Positions 34,719 to 42,635 of a stretch of 64,000 bases of DNA are shown here, in pieces (within the stretch, counting starts at the first letter, position 1; each line of letters starts with the position of its first letter). The DNA is taken from assembly GCF_049803795.1 (NCBI RefSeq), contig NZ_JBNAGJ010000003.1:124001-188000 (forward strand), written 5' to 3'. The translations under genes and the position numbers were made by a program. This DNA is from Thalassobius sp002708925 (lineage in GTDB: Bacteria; Pseudomonadota; Alphaproteobacteria; Rhodobacterales; Rhodobacteraceae). The notes under the pieces were generated by a model, which was not told the DNA's origin, made no database searches, and saw only the letters and a program-made list of their open reading frames with translations.

Positions 34719-35873
34719 ATGACCGATTGGACAGGATTTTCCTTGCTTGAAAAGCTGGTGGGCTTTCCTTCGGTTGTGGGGCGTTCGAACCTGCATCTGA
34801 TGGATTTCGTCGCCTCTTATCTGGCGGATCTGGGCGTTCCGTGCCACCGGCTGACGGGCCCCGAGGGCGATCGGCAAAACCTGTTTGCCACGATCGGCGA
34901 TCCGGCGGTGCCGGGCTATATTCTTTCCGGCCATGTGGATGTTGTCCCCGCAGACGAGCCCGAATGGCTGGGCGATCCTTTCGTGCTGCGGTGCGAGGGG
35001 GCGCGGCTGATCGGGCGCGGGGCCTGTGACATGAAGGGCTTTGACGCGGCGGTTCTGGCGGCGGTTCCTGACCTGTTGGCCATGGATCTGGCCGCGCCGA
35101 TTCATATTGCCCTGTCCTATGACGAAGAGGCCGGATGCAAGGGCGTGCCCCATCTGATTGCAGCCCTGCCGGAACTGTGCGCCACGCCACTGGGCTGCAT
35201 CGTAGGAGAGCCGACGGGCCTGCATCCGGTGCTGGCGCATAAGGGAAAGGCCGCGCTGCACCTGACGGCCAAAGGCATCCCCGGCCACAGCGCGCGCCCC
35301 GATCTGGGGCAGAACGCGATTCACGCTTTGCTGCCGGTTCTGACGGCGACCGCCGAACAGGCGGCAGCGCTGCAAAAGGGGCCGCAGGACGCACGTTTCC
35401 AGCCGCCCTATTCGACTGTGCAGATCGGCACGATTGACGGGGGGCGGGCGCTCAATATCATTCCCGAACACGCCCAGGCCCGGATCGAGGCGCGCGCCAT
35501 CGCGGGCCAGGATCCGCGTGCGTTGCTCCGGCCGGTTCTGGACAGTCTGGGCCCGGATGTGCAGGCTGAGTGGCTCTCGACCTATCCGCCTCTGGCGCTG
35601 GCACCCGGCGCAGATCTAGCGCAGCTGGCACAGCAGATTTCGGGCCATCCCGCCGCTCCGGCTGTCAGTTTCGGCACCGAGGCGGGGCTGTTTCAGCAGG
35701 CCGGCATCCCCTCGGTTCTGTGCGGCCCCGGCGATATGGCGCGCGCGCACAAACCCGAGGAATACCTGCTGCGCGACGAGCTGGAGGCCGCCCGTCAGAT
35801 GGTGCTGCGCCTGGGTCGCAGCCTGTCTGCCGGGGCGGGGCCTGTGCCACAAGAGACGCTGCGTTCTGTCTGA
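34719..35873 (+). CDS. argE: Acetylornithine deacetylase (ArgE-like M20 peptidase)
   Basis: The 384-residue M20-family hydrolase has the metal-site motifs ILSGHVDVVPADEPEW (His and Asp of the dizinc centre), GRGACDMKGFDA, YDEEAGCKG with the catalytic Glu, and an inserted dimerisation domain starting at the GKAALHLTAKGIPGHSARP stretch. Overall similarity and length fit ArgE, which releases ornithine from N-acetylornithine. Other amidases of the family are possible. A GNAT gene follows after 38 bases, with a small CCTTCG/CGAAGG hairpin between them. Confidence 0.85.
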   Translation: MTDWTGFSLLEKLVGFPSVVGRSNLHLMDFVASYLADLGVPCHRLTGPEGDRQNLFATIGDPAVPGYILSGHVDVVPADEPEWLGDPFVLRCEGARLIGRGACDMKGFDAAVLAAVPDLLAMDLAAPIHIALSYDEEAGCKGVPHLIAALPELCATPLGCIVGEPTGLHPVLAHKGKAALHLTAKGIPGHSARPDLGQNAIHALLPVLTATAEQAAALQKGPQDARFQPPYSTVQIGTIDGGRALNIIPEHAQARIEARAIAGQDPRALLRPVLDSLGPDVQAEWLSTYPPLALAPGADLAQLAQQISGHPAAPAVSFGTEAGLFQQAGIPSVLCGPGDMARAHKPEEYLLRDELEAARQMVLRLGRSLSAGAGPVPQETLRSV

Positions 35874-35911
35874 TCCTTCGCGACGAAGGCAAACCACCAC
35901 GAGGCCCGCCG

Positions 35912-36721
35912 ATGACGTCCTGCTTATGGCAACTTGCGCCCTTTACCCCCGAATATCTGCCTCAGGCGGTTCGGCTGAGCCAGCAGGTGTCCTGGCCGCA
36001 CCGCCCCCAGGACTGGGCGATGGCGCTGGCCCATTCCAAGGGGGTTGTCGCGCTTGAGAATGGCCGGGTGGTCGGCACTGCGCTGGTCTCTTTGTTTGGG
36101 CCGGTCGCGACGCTGAACATGATCCTGGTCGAGGCCGCAATGCGTGGGCGCGGGCTGGGACGGCAGCTGATGAACGCGGTCATTCCTGGCGCCGCAGATC
36201 GCGAGCTGCGGCTTGTCGCCACCGCGCAGGGGCTGCCGCTGTATCAGAAAATGGGGTTCGAGCGGGCCGGTCATATCCAACAATTTCAAGGCATTGTGAA
36301 AGGCGCAGAGCCAGAAATCCCGGTGTCTGCCGGGGCGGGTGATCTGGCGGATCTGCTGCGGATGGATGCTGCGGCATCGGGGATGGCGCGCGGCGATCTG
36401 CTGCGCGCGATTGCCTCGCAGGGGACGGTTCTGCGCACCGAAGAGGGCTTTGCCATGATCCGCAGGTTCGGGCGCGGGCAGGTTGTCGGGCCGATTGTTG
36501 CGCCCGATCTGCCGACGGCCCGCGCCCTGCTGTCTGGCGCGGCACAGCAGGCCGATGGCGGGTTTTTGCGGCTGGATACCGGGTGCCCGGCGCTTGGCGA
36601 TCTGGCTCTGTTGCTGGGGATGGACCTGGCCGGGGGCGGCACCGCGATGGTCCGTCAGGCGCGTCCGCGTCCGCAGGCCAAGGGCAGGGTTTTTGCGCTT
36701 GTGTCCCAGGCGTTTGGCTGA
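35912..36721 (+). CDS. Two-domain GNAT family N-acetyltransferase
   Basis: The 269-residue protein has an N-terminal GNAT fold (about 1-130). The acetyl-CoA loop is VEAAMRGRGLGRQLM (R/Q-x-x-G-x-G/A type) and the end strand is LPLYQKMGFERAGHIQQF. The C-terminal half (about 140-260) resembles the second acetyltransferase-like domain of the YitH/Acetyltransf_18 type. I chose the ATG at 35912 just after GAGGCCCGCCG; the open frame extends upstream into argE. Pairing with an N-acetyl-amino-acid deacetylase hints at an acetylation and deacetylation couple, but the substrate is unknown. Confidence 0.8.
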   Translation: MTSCLWQLAPFTPEYLPQAVRLSQQVSWPHRPQDWAMALAHSKGVVALENGRVVGTALVSLFGPVATLNMILVEAAMRGRGLGRQLMNAVIPGAADRELRLVATAQGLPLYQKMGFERAGHIQQFQGIVKGAEPEIPVSAGAGDLADLLRMDAAASGMARGDLLRAIASQGTVLRTEEGFAMIRRFGRGQVVGPIVAPDLPTARALLSGAAQQADGGFLRLDTGCPALGDLALLLGMDLAGGGTAMVRQARPRPQAKGRVFALVSQAFG

Positions 36722-36995
36722 TCGGCCATCCTCGATGGCGTGCAAATCACCGTTCGGATCCGCTTGTGCCTTCCGTAAGGTTACCCCCGCCGATAGCCCC
36801 TAGCGCCCCAACCTAACCTTTTGTGACCCTTTACAAACCTTCCCCCACATGTTGAGCTTAGCCCGCAGCCTGGAGCATTTACGCCCCCACTCGGGTGAAT
36901 AGATCTGGGAAATCAACCGCGAGGGTTGGTGACTGGCCGTGAACCCGGAGATCCGCGGCCCGAAAAGTCGAAAAGATCTGGGAGGAAATCCTCTG

Positions 36996-38003
36996 ATGAA
37001 TACCAAACTGAAATGCGCCCTGGGCGCCAGCGTTGTTGCATTGGCCGGTGGCCAGGCCATGGCTGCGGACTGCGGGTCGGTTTCGATCGCAGAAATGAAC
37101 TGGGCCTCGGCCGAGATGATGGCCAATGTGGACGCCATCATTCTGGAAGAGGGCTATGGCTGCGATGTGGAACTGGTGCCGGGTGCAACTCAGACCACCT
37201 TTGCCTCGATGTCCGAAAAGGGCCAGCCCGATGTCGCGCCCGAACTGTGGATCAACGCCGTGCGCGTGCCGCTGACCGCCGCGATCGAGGAGGGCTCGAT
37301 GCTGTCGCTGAACGGCGGCCCGATCACCGATCTGGGCGAGGGCTGGTGGATCACCCCCGCTTTTGCCGCAGCCCACCCCGAGCTGAACACCGTGGAAAAG
37401 GTGCTGGAACGCCCCGATCTGTTCCCCCATCCCGAAGACGCCAGCAAGGGCGCCTTTGTCGGTTGCCCCGCAGGCTGGGGCTGTCAGCTGTCCAACGCCA
37501 ACCTGTTCCGCGCCTTCGATATGGAGGCCAAGGGCTGGGTGCTGGTCGATCCGGGCTCGGCTGCGGGTCTGGACGGGTCGATGGCCAAGGCCGTGGAACG
37601 CGGCGAGCCGTGGTTCGGTTACTACTGGTCGCCCACCTCGATGATCGGCAAATACAGCATGATCAAACTGCCCTGGGAAACCCCTTGGGGGGGCTCGGAT
37701 AACTGGGACAACTGCATTGTGAAACCCGAGCAGGACTGCGCGGATCCGCAGCCTTCGTCCTACACCGAATCCGAGGTCCACACCGTTGTGACCGACGATT
37801 TCGTCACCAAGGCGGGCCCGGCCAGCGAATATTTCGAAAAACGCGTGTTCCCCGGTGCCGTGATGAACGGGATGCTGGTCTTCATGACGGAAAACCAGGC
37901 CACGGGCGAGGACGCGGCCTTTGAATTCCTGGCCAAAAACCCCGAAGTCTGGACCCAGTGGGTGCCGGCTGACGTGGCGGCCAAGATCAAAGACGCGCTG
38001 TAA
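36996..38003 (+). CDS. Glycine betaine-type ABC transporter binding protein
   Basis: The 335-residue protein is an OpuAC/ProX-type quaternary-amine receptor. The signal peptide is KLKCALGASVVALAGGQAMA (cleavage near residue 23). The mature part begins DCGSVSIAEMNWASAEM. Aromatic residues such as the FGYYWSPTSM and WGGSDNW segments could form the cation-pi box for trimethylammonium groups. GGGAGGA at 36980-36986 fixes the ATG at 36996. Glycine betaine, proline betaine or trimethylamine N-oxide are all possible; in Roseobacters related systems serve TMAO. A hairpin separates it from the permease. Confidence 0.87.
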   Translation: MNTKLKCALGASVVALAGGQAMAADCGSVSIAEMNWASAEMMANVDAIILEEGYGCDVELVPGATQTTFASMSEKGQPDVAPELWINAVRVPLTAAIEEGSMLSLNGGPITDLGEGWWITPAFAAAHPELNTVEKVLERPDLFPHPEDASKGAFVGCPAGWGCQLSNANLFRAFDMEAKGWVLVDPGSAAGLDGSMAKAVERGEPWFGYYWSPTSMIGKYSMIKLPWETPWGGSDNWDNCIVKPEQDCADPQPSSYTESEVHTVVTDDFVTKAGPASEYFEKRVFPGAVMNGMLVFMTENQATGEDAAFEFLAKNPEVWTQWVPADVAAKIKDAL

Positions 38004-38022
38004 GTTTCTCAACTTCCGCAAG

Positions 38023-38049
38023 GGCCCGTGCCACCCCGCACGGGCCTTT
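38023..38049 (+). terminator. Intercistronic hairpin after the betaine-binding protein
   Basis: GGCCCGTGC (38023-38031) and GCACGGGCC (38038-38046) form a perfect 9-bp stem with a 6-base loop, followed by TTT only. It probably causes partial termination or stabilises the upstream mRNA. Confidence 0.6.
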
Positions 38050-38072
38050 CGCATAACTAAAGGAGAGAACTT

Positions 38073-38960
38073 ATGGAGTTCTTTACTGAATTTCCCGCGC
38101 TCGGGCGTTCGGATCTCAGCGCCCTGCGGCGCGGAATCGACGGCGGCTTTCGCGAGTTCACCCGCACCTGGGGCGAGGCAATCGAGAGCTTTTTCAACCC
38201 GCTTCTCAAGTTTCTGGTCTGGTTCGAAAAGCTCTTGCAGGCGACGCCCTGGCCGATTGTCATCCTGATCCTGGCCACTCTGGCCTGGGCCGGGTCGCGG
38301 TCCTGGAAAATCACGCTGGGCAGTGTGCTGGCCTTTCTGGCCATCGGTTTCCTGGGCATGTGGGAGGACACGATGTCCACCCTGGCGATTATCTCGGTTG
38401 CGACGCTGGTGTGTATCGCGGTGGGCATTCCCCTGGGGATTTTGATGGCCCGCTATGATCGCGCCCAGGGGATTATCACCCCGGTTCTGGACATCATGCA
38501 GACCATCCCCAGCTTTGTTTATCTGATCCCGGTGGTGATGCTGCTGGGCATTGGCAAAGTGCCGGGTCTGCTGGCGGTGTGTATCTATGCGTTGCCGCCG
38601 CTGGTGCGTCTGACGAACCTGGGGATCCGGCTGGTCGATAAGGACGTGATGGAGGCCGCCGAGGCCTTTGGCGCCTCAAGCCGGGAAAAGCTTTTTGGCG
38701 TGCAGATCCCGCTGGCGCTGCCCAATATCTTTGCGGGTATCAACCAGACGATCATGATGGCGCTGTCGATGGTGGTGATTGCCTCGATGATCGGGGTGCA
38801 GGGGCTGGGCGTGCCGGTGCTGCGTGCAATTTCCAATCAGTATCTGGCGCTGGGGCTGATGAACGGTCTGGCGATTGTGGCGCTGGCCATCATCTTTGAT
38901 CGGGTCAGCCAGACCTATGGCAAACGCCTGCAAACCTATCGGGAGGCCAACCATGGGTGA
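38073..38960 (+). CDS. Glycine betaine-type ABC transporter permease, ProW-like
   Basis: The 295-residue permease has an amphipathic N-terminal region of about 70 residues, then about seven TM segments. The typical ProW segments are DIMQTIPSFVYLIPVVMLLGIG and the coupling motif DVMEAAEAFGASSREKLFGVQIPLALP. It is the channel subunit for the upstream binding protein. AAAGGAGAG precedes the ATG. It overlaps the ATPase gene by 8 bases. Confidence 0.9.
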   Translation: MEFFTEFPALGRSDLSALRRGIDGGFREFTRTWGEAIESFFNPLLKFLVWFEKLLQATPWPIVILILATLAWAGSRSWKITLGSVLAFLAIGFLGMWEDTMSTLAIISVATLVCIAVGIPLGILMARYDRAQGIITPVLDIMQTIPSFVYLIPVVMLLGIGKVPGLLAVCIYALPPLVRLTNLGIRLVDKDVMEAAEAFGASSREKLFGVQIPLALPNIFAGINQTIMMALSMVVIASMIGVQGLGVPVLRAISNQYLALGLMNGLAIVALAIIFDRVSQTYGKRLQTYREANHG

Positions 38961-39972
38961 CGTGAAAATCTCGATCCGGAATCTGTATAAGATTTTCGGC
39001 AAAAACCCGGAAAAAGCGCTACAGAAAGTGCGCGATGGCATGGGCAAACCCGCGCTGCTGGAGCAAACGAACCACGTGCTGGGCCTTCAGGATATCAGCC
39101 TGGACATCGAGGCCAACAAGCTGCAAGTGATCATGGGGCTGTCGGGGTCGGGCAAATCCACGCTGATCCGTCACCTGAATCGCCTGATCGAGCCGACAGC
39201 CGGTGAAATCTGGGTGGATGGCCAGGACGTGATGGCGATGAACGCGCAGGATCTGCGCGATTTGCGGCGGTTCAAAATGTCCATGGTATTCCAGAAATTC
39301 GCGCTTCTGCCGCATCGCACGGTGATTCAGAACGTCGAATACGGGCTGGACATTCAGGGCGTGGACGGGGACGAGGCCAAGCAGCGCTCGGCCAAGTGGC
39401 TGGATCGCGTGGGCCTGTCGGGCTATGAAAATTACTATCCCGGTCAGTTGTCGGGCGGGATGCAGCAGCGTGTGGGGCTGGCGCGCGCGCTGGCCACGGA
39501 TGCCGATATCCTGCTGATGGACGAGGCATTTTCCGCGCTGGACCCGCTGATCCGGACCGACATGCAGTCCATTTTGCTGGAGTTGCAGGAGGAACTGCAC
39601 AAAACCATCGTCTTCATCACCCACGATCTGGACGAGGCCATGCGGATCGGGGATTCGATTGCCATTCTGCGCGACGGGGCTCTGGTGCAATCGGGCGACG
39701 GGCAAGAGATCGTGCTGCGTCCGGCCGATGACTACATTGCCGAATTCACGCGCGAGATCAATCGCGGCCGGGTGATCCGGGTCAGGGCTCTGAAAACTCA
39801 GATAACCGGGGCGCCGCCCGCGGGCGAACCCCTGGCCGAGGGCACCCCGCTGGAGGATGCGCTTGCGCCTTTGACGGCCAGTGCGGATCAGGCGCTGCCG
39901 CTGCGCAATGCGGCGGGGCAGATCACCGGGCAGGTCAGCCTGTCGGATGCGGTCAAGGCGCTGCACAGCTAA
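38953..39972 (+). CDS. Glycine betaine-type ABC transporter ATPase, ProV-like
   Basis: The 339-residue ATPase starts with a ProV-like leader (SIRNLYKIFGKNPEKAL), then Walker A MGLSGSGKST, signature LSGGMQQRVGLARAL, Walker B ILLMDEAFSALDP and H-loop FITHDLDEAM. The C-terminal part is shorter than ProV with two CBS domains; only one CBS-like stretch (LPLRNAAGQITGQVSLSDAV) is visible, so osmosensing may be altered. GGGAGG precedes the ATG at 38953. It ends the operon, and a hairpin follows. Confidence 0.9.
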   Translation: MGDVKISIRNLYKIFGKNPEKALQKVRDGMGKPALLEQTNHVLGLQDISLDIEANKLQVIMGLSGSGKSTLIRHLNRLIEPTAGEIWVDGQDVMAMNAQDLRDLRRFKMSMVFQKFALLPHRTVIQNVEYGLDIQGVDGDEAKQRSAKWLDRVGLSGYENYYPGQLSGGMQQRVGLARALATDADILLMDEAFSALDPLIRTDMQSILLELQEELHKTIVFITHDLDEAMRIGDSIAILRDGALVQSGDGQEIVLRPADDYIAEFTREINRGRVIRVRALKTQITGAPPAGEPLAEGTPLEDALAPLTASADQALPLRNAAGQITGQVSLSDAVKALHS

Positions 39973-39978
39973 GCGCGC

Positions 39979-40024
39979 ATTGGCATGACGCGTATTGGCA
40001 TGGGGCGCAGCGGATCGCCCCATG
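39979..40024 (+). terminator. Hairpin and short direct repeat after the betaine operon
   Basis: ATTGGCATG occurs twice, at 39979-39987 and 39994-40002. The second copy runs into CATGGGGCG (39999-40007), which pairs with CGCCCCATG (40016-40024), a 9-bp stem with an 8-base loop. There is no T-run. It is a possible transcript end. Confidence 0.45.
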
Positions 40025-40207
40025 CTCCCCGCGTTTCTTGGCGCGCCTGCGGGCGCATCAAAGAGTCGCGCCTGTTTTGCGAAAAACGTCACGAACCGCG
40101 GCGGTTCAACCGATGGACGCAAGTCCGATTGCCCATTAATATGCGCGCATATTTTCCCAAGACCATTGCAACAGAATTGAATGAACGATCACAATTCGGG
40201 AGGTGAA

Positions 40208-40672
40208 ATGCTGCGCAGTGCCTTTGTTGAAGAGTTCCAGTTCACCTATATTCTGGCCAGCCCGCCTTTCTCGCTTGAGGAACTGCATGACCTGCTGGCC
40301 GCGGTTCCGACGGACCCGATCCCGCCCAGGTCTCTTAGTCCGGTTCTGCTGGATTTGCGCGAAATTCACCTGAACCGGATTTCCGAGGTAGATATTCGCC
40401 GGCACACCATGCGCAAAAGCGCGCTGGATCCGCGCCTGACCAGCCTGCCGGTGGCCTATGTGGTCCGCGATCTTGAGGATTACTCGGTCGTGCGCATGGC
40501 CATCATGTTCTCTGAACTGTCGCAGGTCAGTGACGAACACCGCTCTTTGATCACTCAGCATCTGTCCGAAGCGGTTGCCTGGCTGGCGCAGCTGACCGGC
40601 ACGGGATCAAAGGGCGGCGCCCCCCGCCTGAACGAGGCCCAGCTGCGTGCGCATATGCAGACGCCAGGCTGA
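40208..40672 (+). CDS. STAS/SpoIIAA-like hypothetical protein
   Basis: The 154-residue protein has no signal or TM segment. The pattern FSLEELHDLLAAVP, then VLLDLREIHLNRISEVDIRR, VAYVVRDLEDYSVVRM and a closing LSEAVAWLAQL resembles SpoIIAA/STAS-like folds found in bacterial lipid-binding or anti-anti-sigma proteins. I would not claim the phospho-Ser site. GGGAGGTGAA fixes the ATG at 40208 over an earlier in-frame start at 40181. It stands alone between the betaine operon and a convergent gene. Function is unknown. Confidence 0.6.
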   Translation: MLRSAFVEEFQFTYILASPPFSLEELHDLLAAVPTDPIPPRSLSPVLLDLREIHLNRISEVDIRRHTMRKSALDPRLTSLPVAYVVRDLEDYSVVRMAIMFSELSQVSDEHRSLITQHLSEAVAWLAQLTGTGSKGGAPRLNEAQLRAHMQTPG

Positions 40673-41041
40673 TCAGGCCGCGCGCGCCATCACCAAAAGC
40701 CCCAGCACGATCAGCCCCAGCCCGGTCAGGCGGGCGGGGTTCACCGGCTCGCCCAGAAACAGGATGCCCGAGGCCGCGACCATCACAAAGCTCATGGCGA
40801 CAAAGGGATAGGCCAGCGACAGATCCAGCTGTCGCAGCGCGAACAGCCACAGCACCGTGCCCACCCCGTAGAGCGCCAGCCCCAGCAGCACGAAGGGCGA
40901 GAACAGGAACGCCATGGCCTTGGTCAGCAGGGTGGCGGTTTCGGGCAGATCCACCCGCGCCACCCCGTATTTAAAGGCCGTCTGCGCAATGGCCGACAGG
41001 GACACGCTGACGAAAACGGTGGCAAAGACGGCAGGGGTCAT
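40673..41041 (-). CDS. Small four-TM transporter, ArnE/EamA-like flippase subunit
   Basis: The 122-residue protein has four TM segments of SMR/EamA half size. The C-terminal half (VLWLFALRQLDLSLAYPFVAM, then FLGEPVNPARLTGLGLIVLG) is closely reminiscent of ArnE, a subunit of the undecaprenyl-phospho-aminoarabinose flippase. The TM1 position that holds an essential Glu in drug-efflux SMR proteins is a Gln-containing IAQTAFK stretch here, as in ArnE/F, arguing against drug efflux. It overlaps the HAD-UbiA stop by 4 bases, so it probably flips the polyprenyl-linked product of that enzyme. Confidence 0.75.
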   Translation of the reverse strand: MTPAVFATVFVSVSLSAIAQTAFKYGVARVDLPETATLLTKAMAFLFSPFVLLGLALYGVGTVLWLFALRQLDLSLAYPFVAMSFVMVAASGILFLGEPVNPARLTGLGLIVLGLLVMARAA

Positions 41042-42516
41042 AGGGTGCTCCAGTCGAGGTTCAGATAGCGGGCCAGCACGAATATGGCGATGACAAGCAG
41101 CCCGGTGATGCGGCTGATTTTATCCTTCATGGCAAAGACGACAGGATCGTCGCCCACTTTGCCTCGGGTCGCCCACATCCAGGTGCGATAGGTCCAGAAC
41201 ATCATCACCGGGATCGCCAGCCACAGCAGCGCGGGGGTATTGTAGCGCGTGACCACCTCGGGGCTAGAGACATATTCGGCCAGCGTCAGCAGCGACAGCG
41301 CCCCGTTCGCGATGCCAAAGGTCTGCACCACCGTCATATCCGAGGCCCAGTAATTACGGGCGGGCAGGCGGGCATTGCCGACGGCTTTGGACAGTTCGAT
41401 ATAGCGTTTCAGATAGGCCAGGCTGAGGAAAAAGAACATCGAGAACGTCAGCAGCCAGGGGCTGGGAAACGTCCCCAGCGCCGCCGCCCCCGCCACGATA
41501 CGGATCGTATACAGCAGCGCCAGCGCGATCACATCCACGGTGGAATAGGCCTTGAGCACAAAGGAATAGGCCGTGGTCAGCGCCAGATAGCTGAGCAGCA
41601 CCAGCCCAAAGGGCACCCCCAGCACGCCAAACCCTACCAGGCACGAAATCAGCATCAGCCACCCGGCCTGCAATATCCCGGTGCGTGGCCGCAGATGCCC
41701 GGCGGCAAAGGGGCGGTTCTTCTTGGTGGGATGGGCGCGGTCGGCCTCGATGTCCAGCACGTCATTGACCAGATAAACCGACGAGGCACAGAGCGAAAAC
41801 ACCATCACCGCCAGCAGCGCGTTCATGATGCTGGCGGGGTCGGTATACAGATGCGCAAACAGCAGCGGCACCAGCACCAGCGCATTTTTCGACCATTGAT
41901 GCGGGCGCATGGCGCGGCGGATCGCGCGGCCTTTGCCCGGCCGGTCCGAGGGGCCGGGGGTAAGCGTGACGTGATCGGCCTGGGCGGCCAGATCCCGCGC
42001 GGCTGATGGAATACGGGCAAATCCGCGATAGGCGGCAGCGGCCCAGATCGGCAGATCGGCTGTGGAATCGCCCAGATACTCGAACGGGGCGGTGCCGGTC
42101 ATGGCGCGGATTGCCTCCAGCTTGGCGGGGCCTTTCAGGTTGCGGCCCGGCTCGGAGGCCAGAACCGCATCGAACAGGCCCAGATAGGCGGCGACCTCTT
42201 CGGCGGCGGCGCGGTCGGCGGCGGTGGCCAGGATCACCTGCCGCCCCGCCCGCCGCGCGCCTTTGATATAGTCCAGCACCTGCGCGTTATAGGGCAGCAG
42301 ATCGACACGCAAGCCGACCTCGGCCCACAGGCTGCGTTTCAGCCCGCCCAGCCCGTCCGCGCGCCAGGCCCGGAACCCGCGCAGCATCGCCCGAGGCGAA
42401 CGCATTCCCCGCGCCAGCATTTCCTCGGCCATATCGGCATGGACCAGCGTTCCGTCCAGATCGACGAACAGCGGCACCGAGGCCGAAGGGGTATGCGGGG
42501 GAACAGACGTCATCAT
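41038..42516 (-). CDS. HAD phosphatase-UbiA prenyltransferase fusion
   Basis: The 492-residue protein joins two enzymes. Residues about 15-200 are a HAD phosphatase (LFVDLDGTLVHAD nucleophile motif, ILATAADRAAAEE, GDSTADLPIW). Residues about 205-492 are a UbiA membrane prenyltransferase (NDVLDIEADRAHPTKKNRP Asp-rich motif, STVDVIALALLYTIRIVAG). UbiA relatives such as mycobacterial Rv3806c make decaprenyl-phospho-ribose-5-phosphate, and Azorhizobium NoeC is of the same type. The fused phosphatase would remove the 5-phosphate. The likely product is a polyprenyl-phosphate pentose. The two-enzyme architecture is visible, the substrate is inferred. Confidence 0.85.
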   Translation of the reverse strand: MMTSVPPHTPSASVPLFVDLDGTLVHADMAEEMLARGMRSPRAMLRGFRAWRADGLGGLKRSLWAEVGLRVDLLPYNAQVLDYIKGARRAGRQVILATAADRAAAEEVAAYLGLFDAVLASEPGRNLKGPAKLEAIRAMTGTAPFEYLGDSTADLPIWAAAAYRGFARIPSAARDLAAQADHVTLTPGPSDRPGKGRAIRRAMRPHQWSKNALVLVPLLFAHLYTDPASIMNALLAVMVFSLCASSVYLVNDVLDIEADRAHPTKKNRPFAAGHLRPRTGILQAGWLMLISCLVGFGVLGVPFGLVLLSYLALTTAYSFVLKAYSTVDVIALALLYTIRIVAGAAALGTFPSPWLLTFSMFFFLSLAYLKRYIELSKAVGNARLPARNYWASDMTVVQTFGIANGALSLLTLAEYVSSPEVVTRYNTPALLWLAIPVMMFWTYRTWMWATRGKVGDDPVVFAMKDKISRITGLLVIAIFVLARYLNLDWSTL

Positions 42517-42635
42517 TCAATACCATTGTTGCCAAAAAACGCGGATCAAAACAGCCAAATGACCATTCCGGCGTAATTGTTTCAGCTTCTCTTTGCGCTG
42601 ACCGGGGCCAAGCGGCTACGTTACGTCACATAGAT

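Noticed and set aside
40673..41041. SMR multidrug efflux pump
   Set aside because: The essential TM1 Glu of drug-efflux SMR proteins is not present, and the sequence and neighbours fit an ArnE-like lipid-sugar flippase better.
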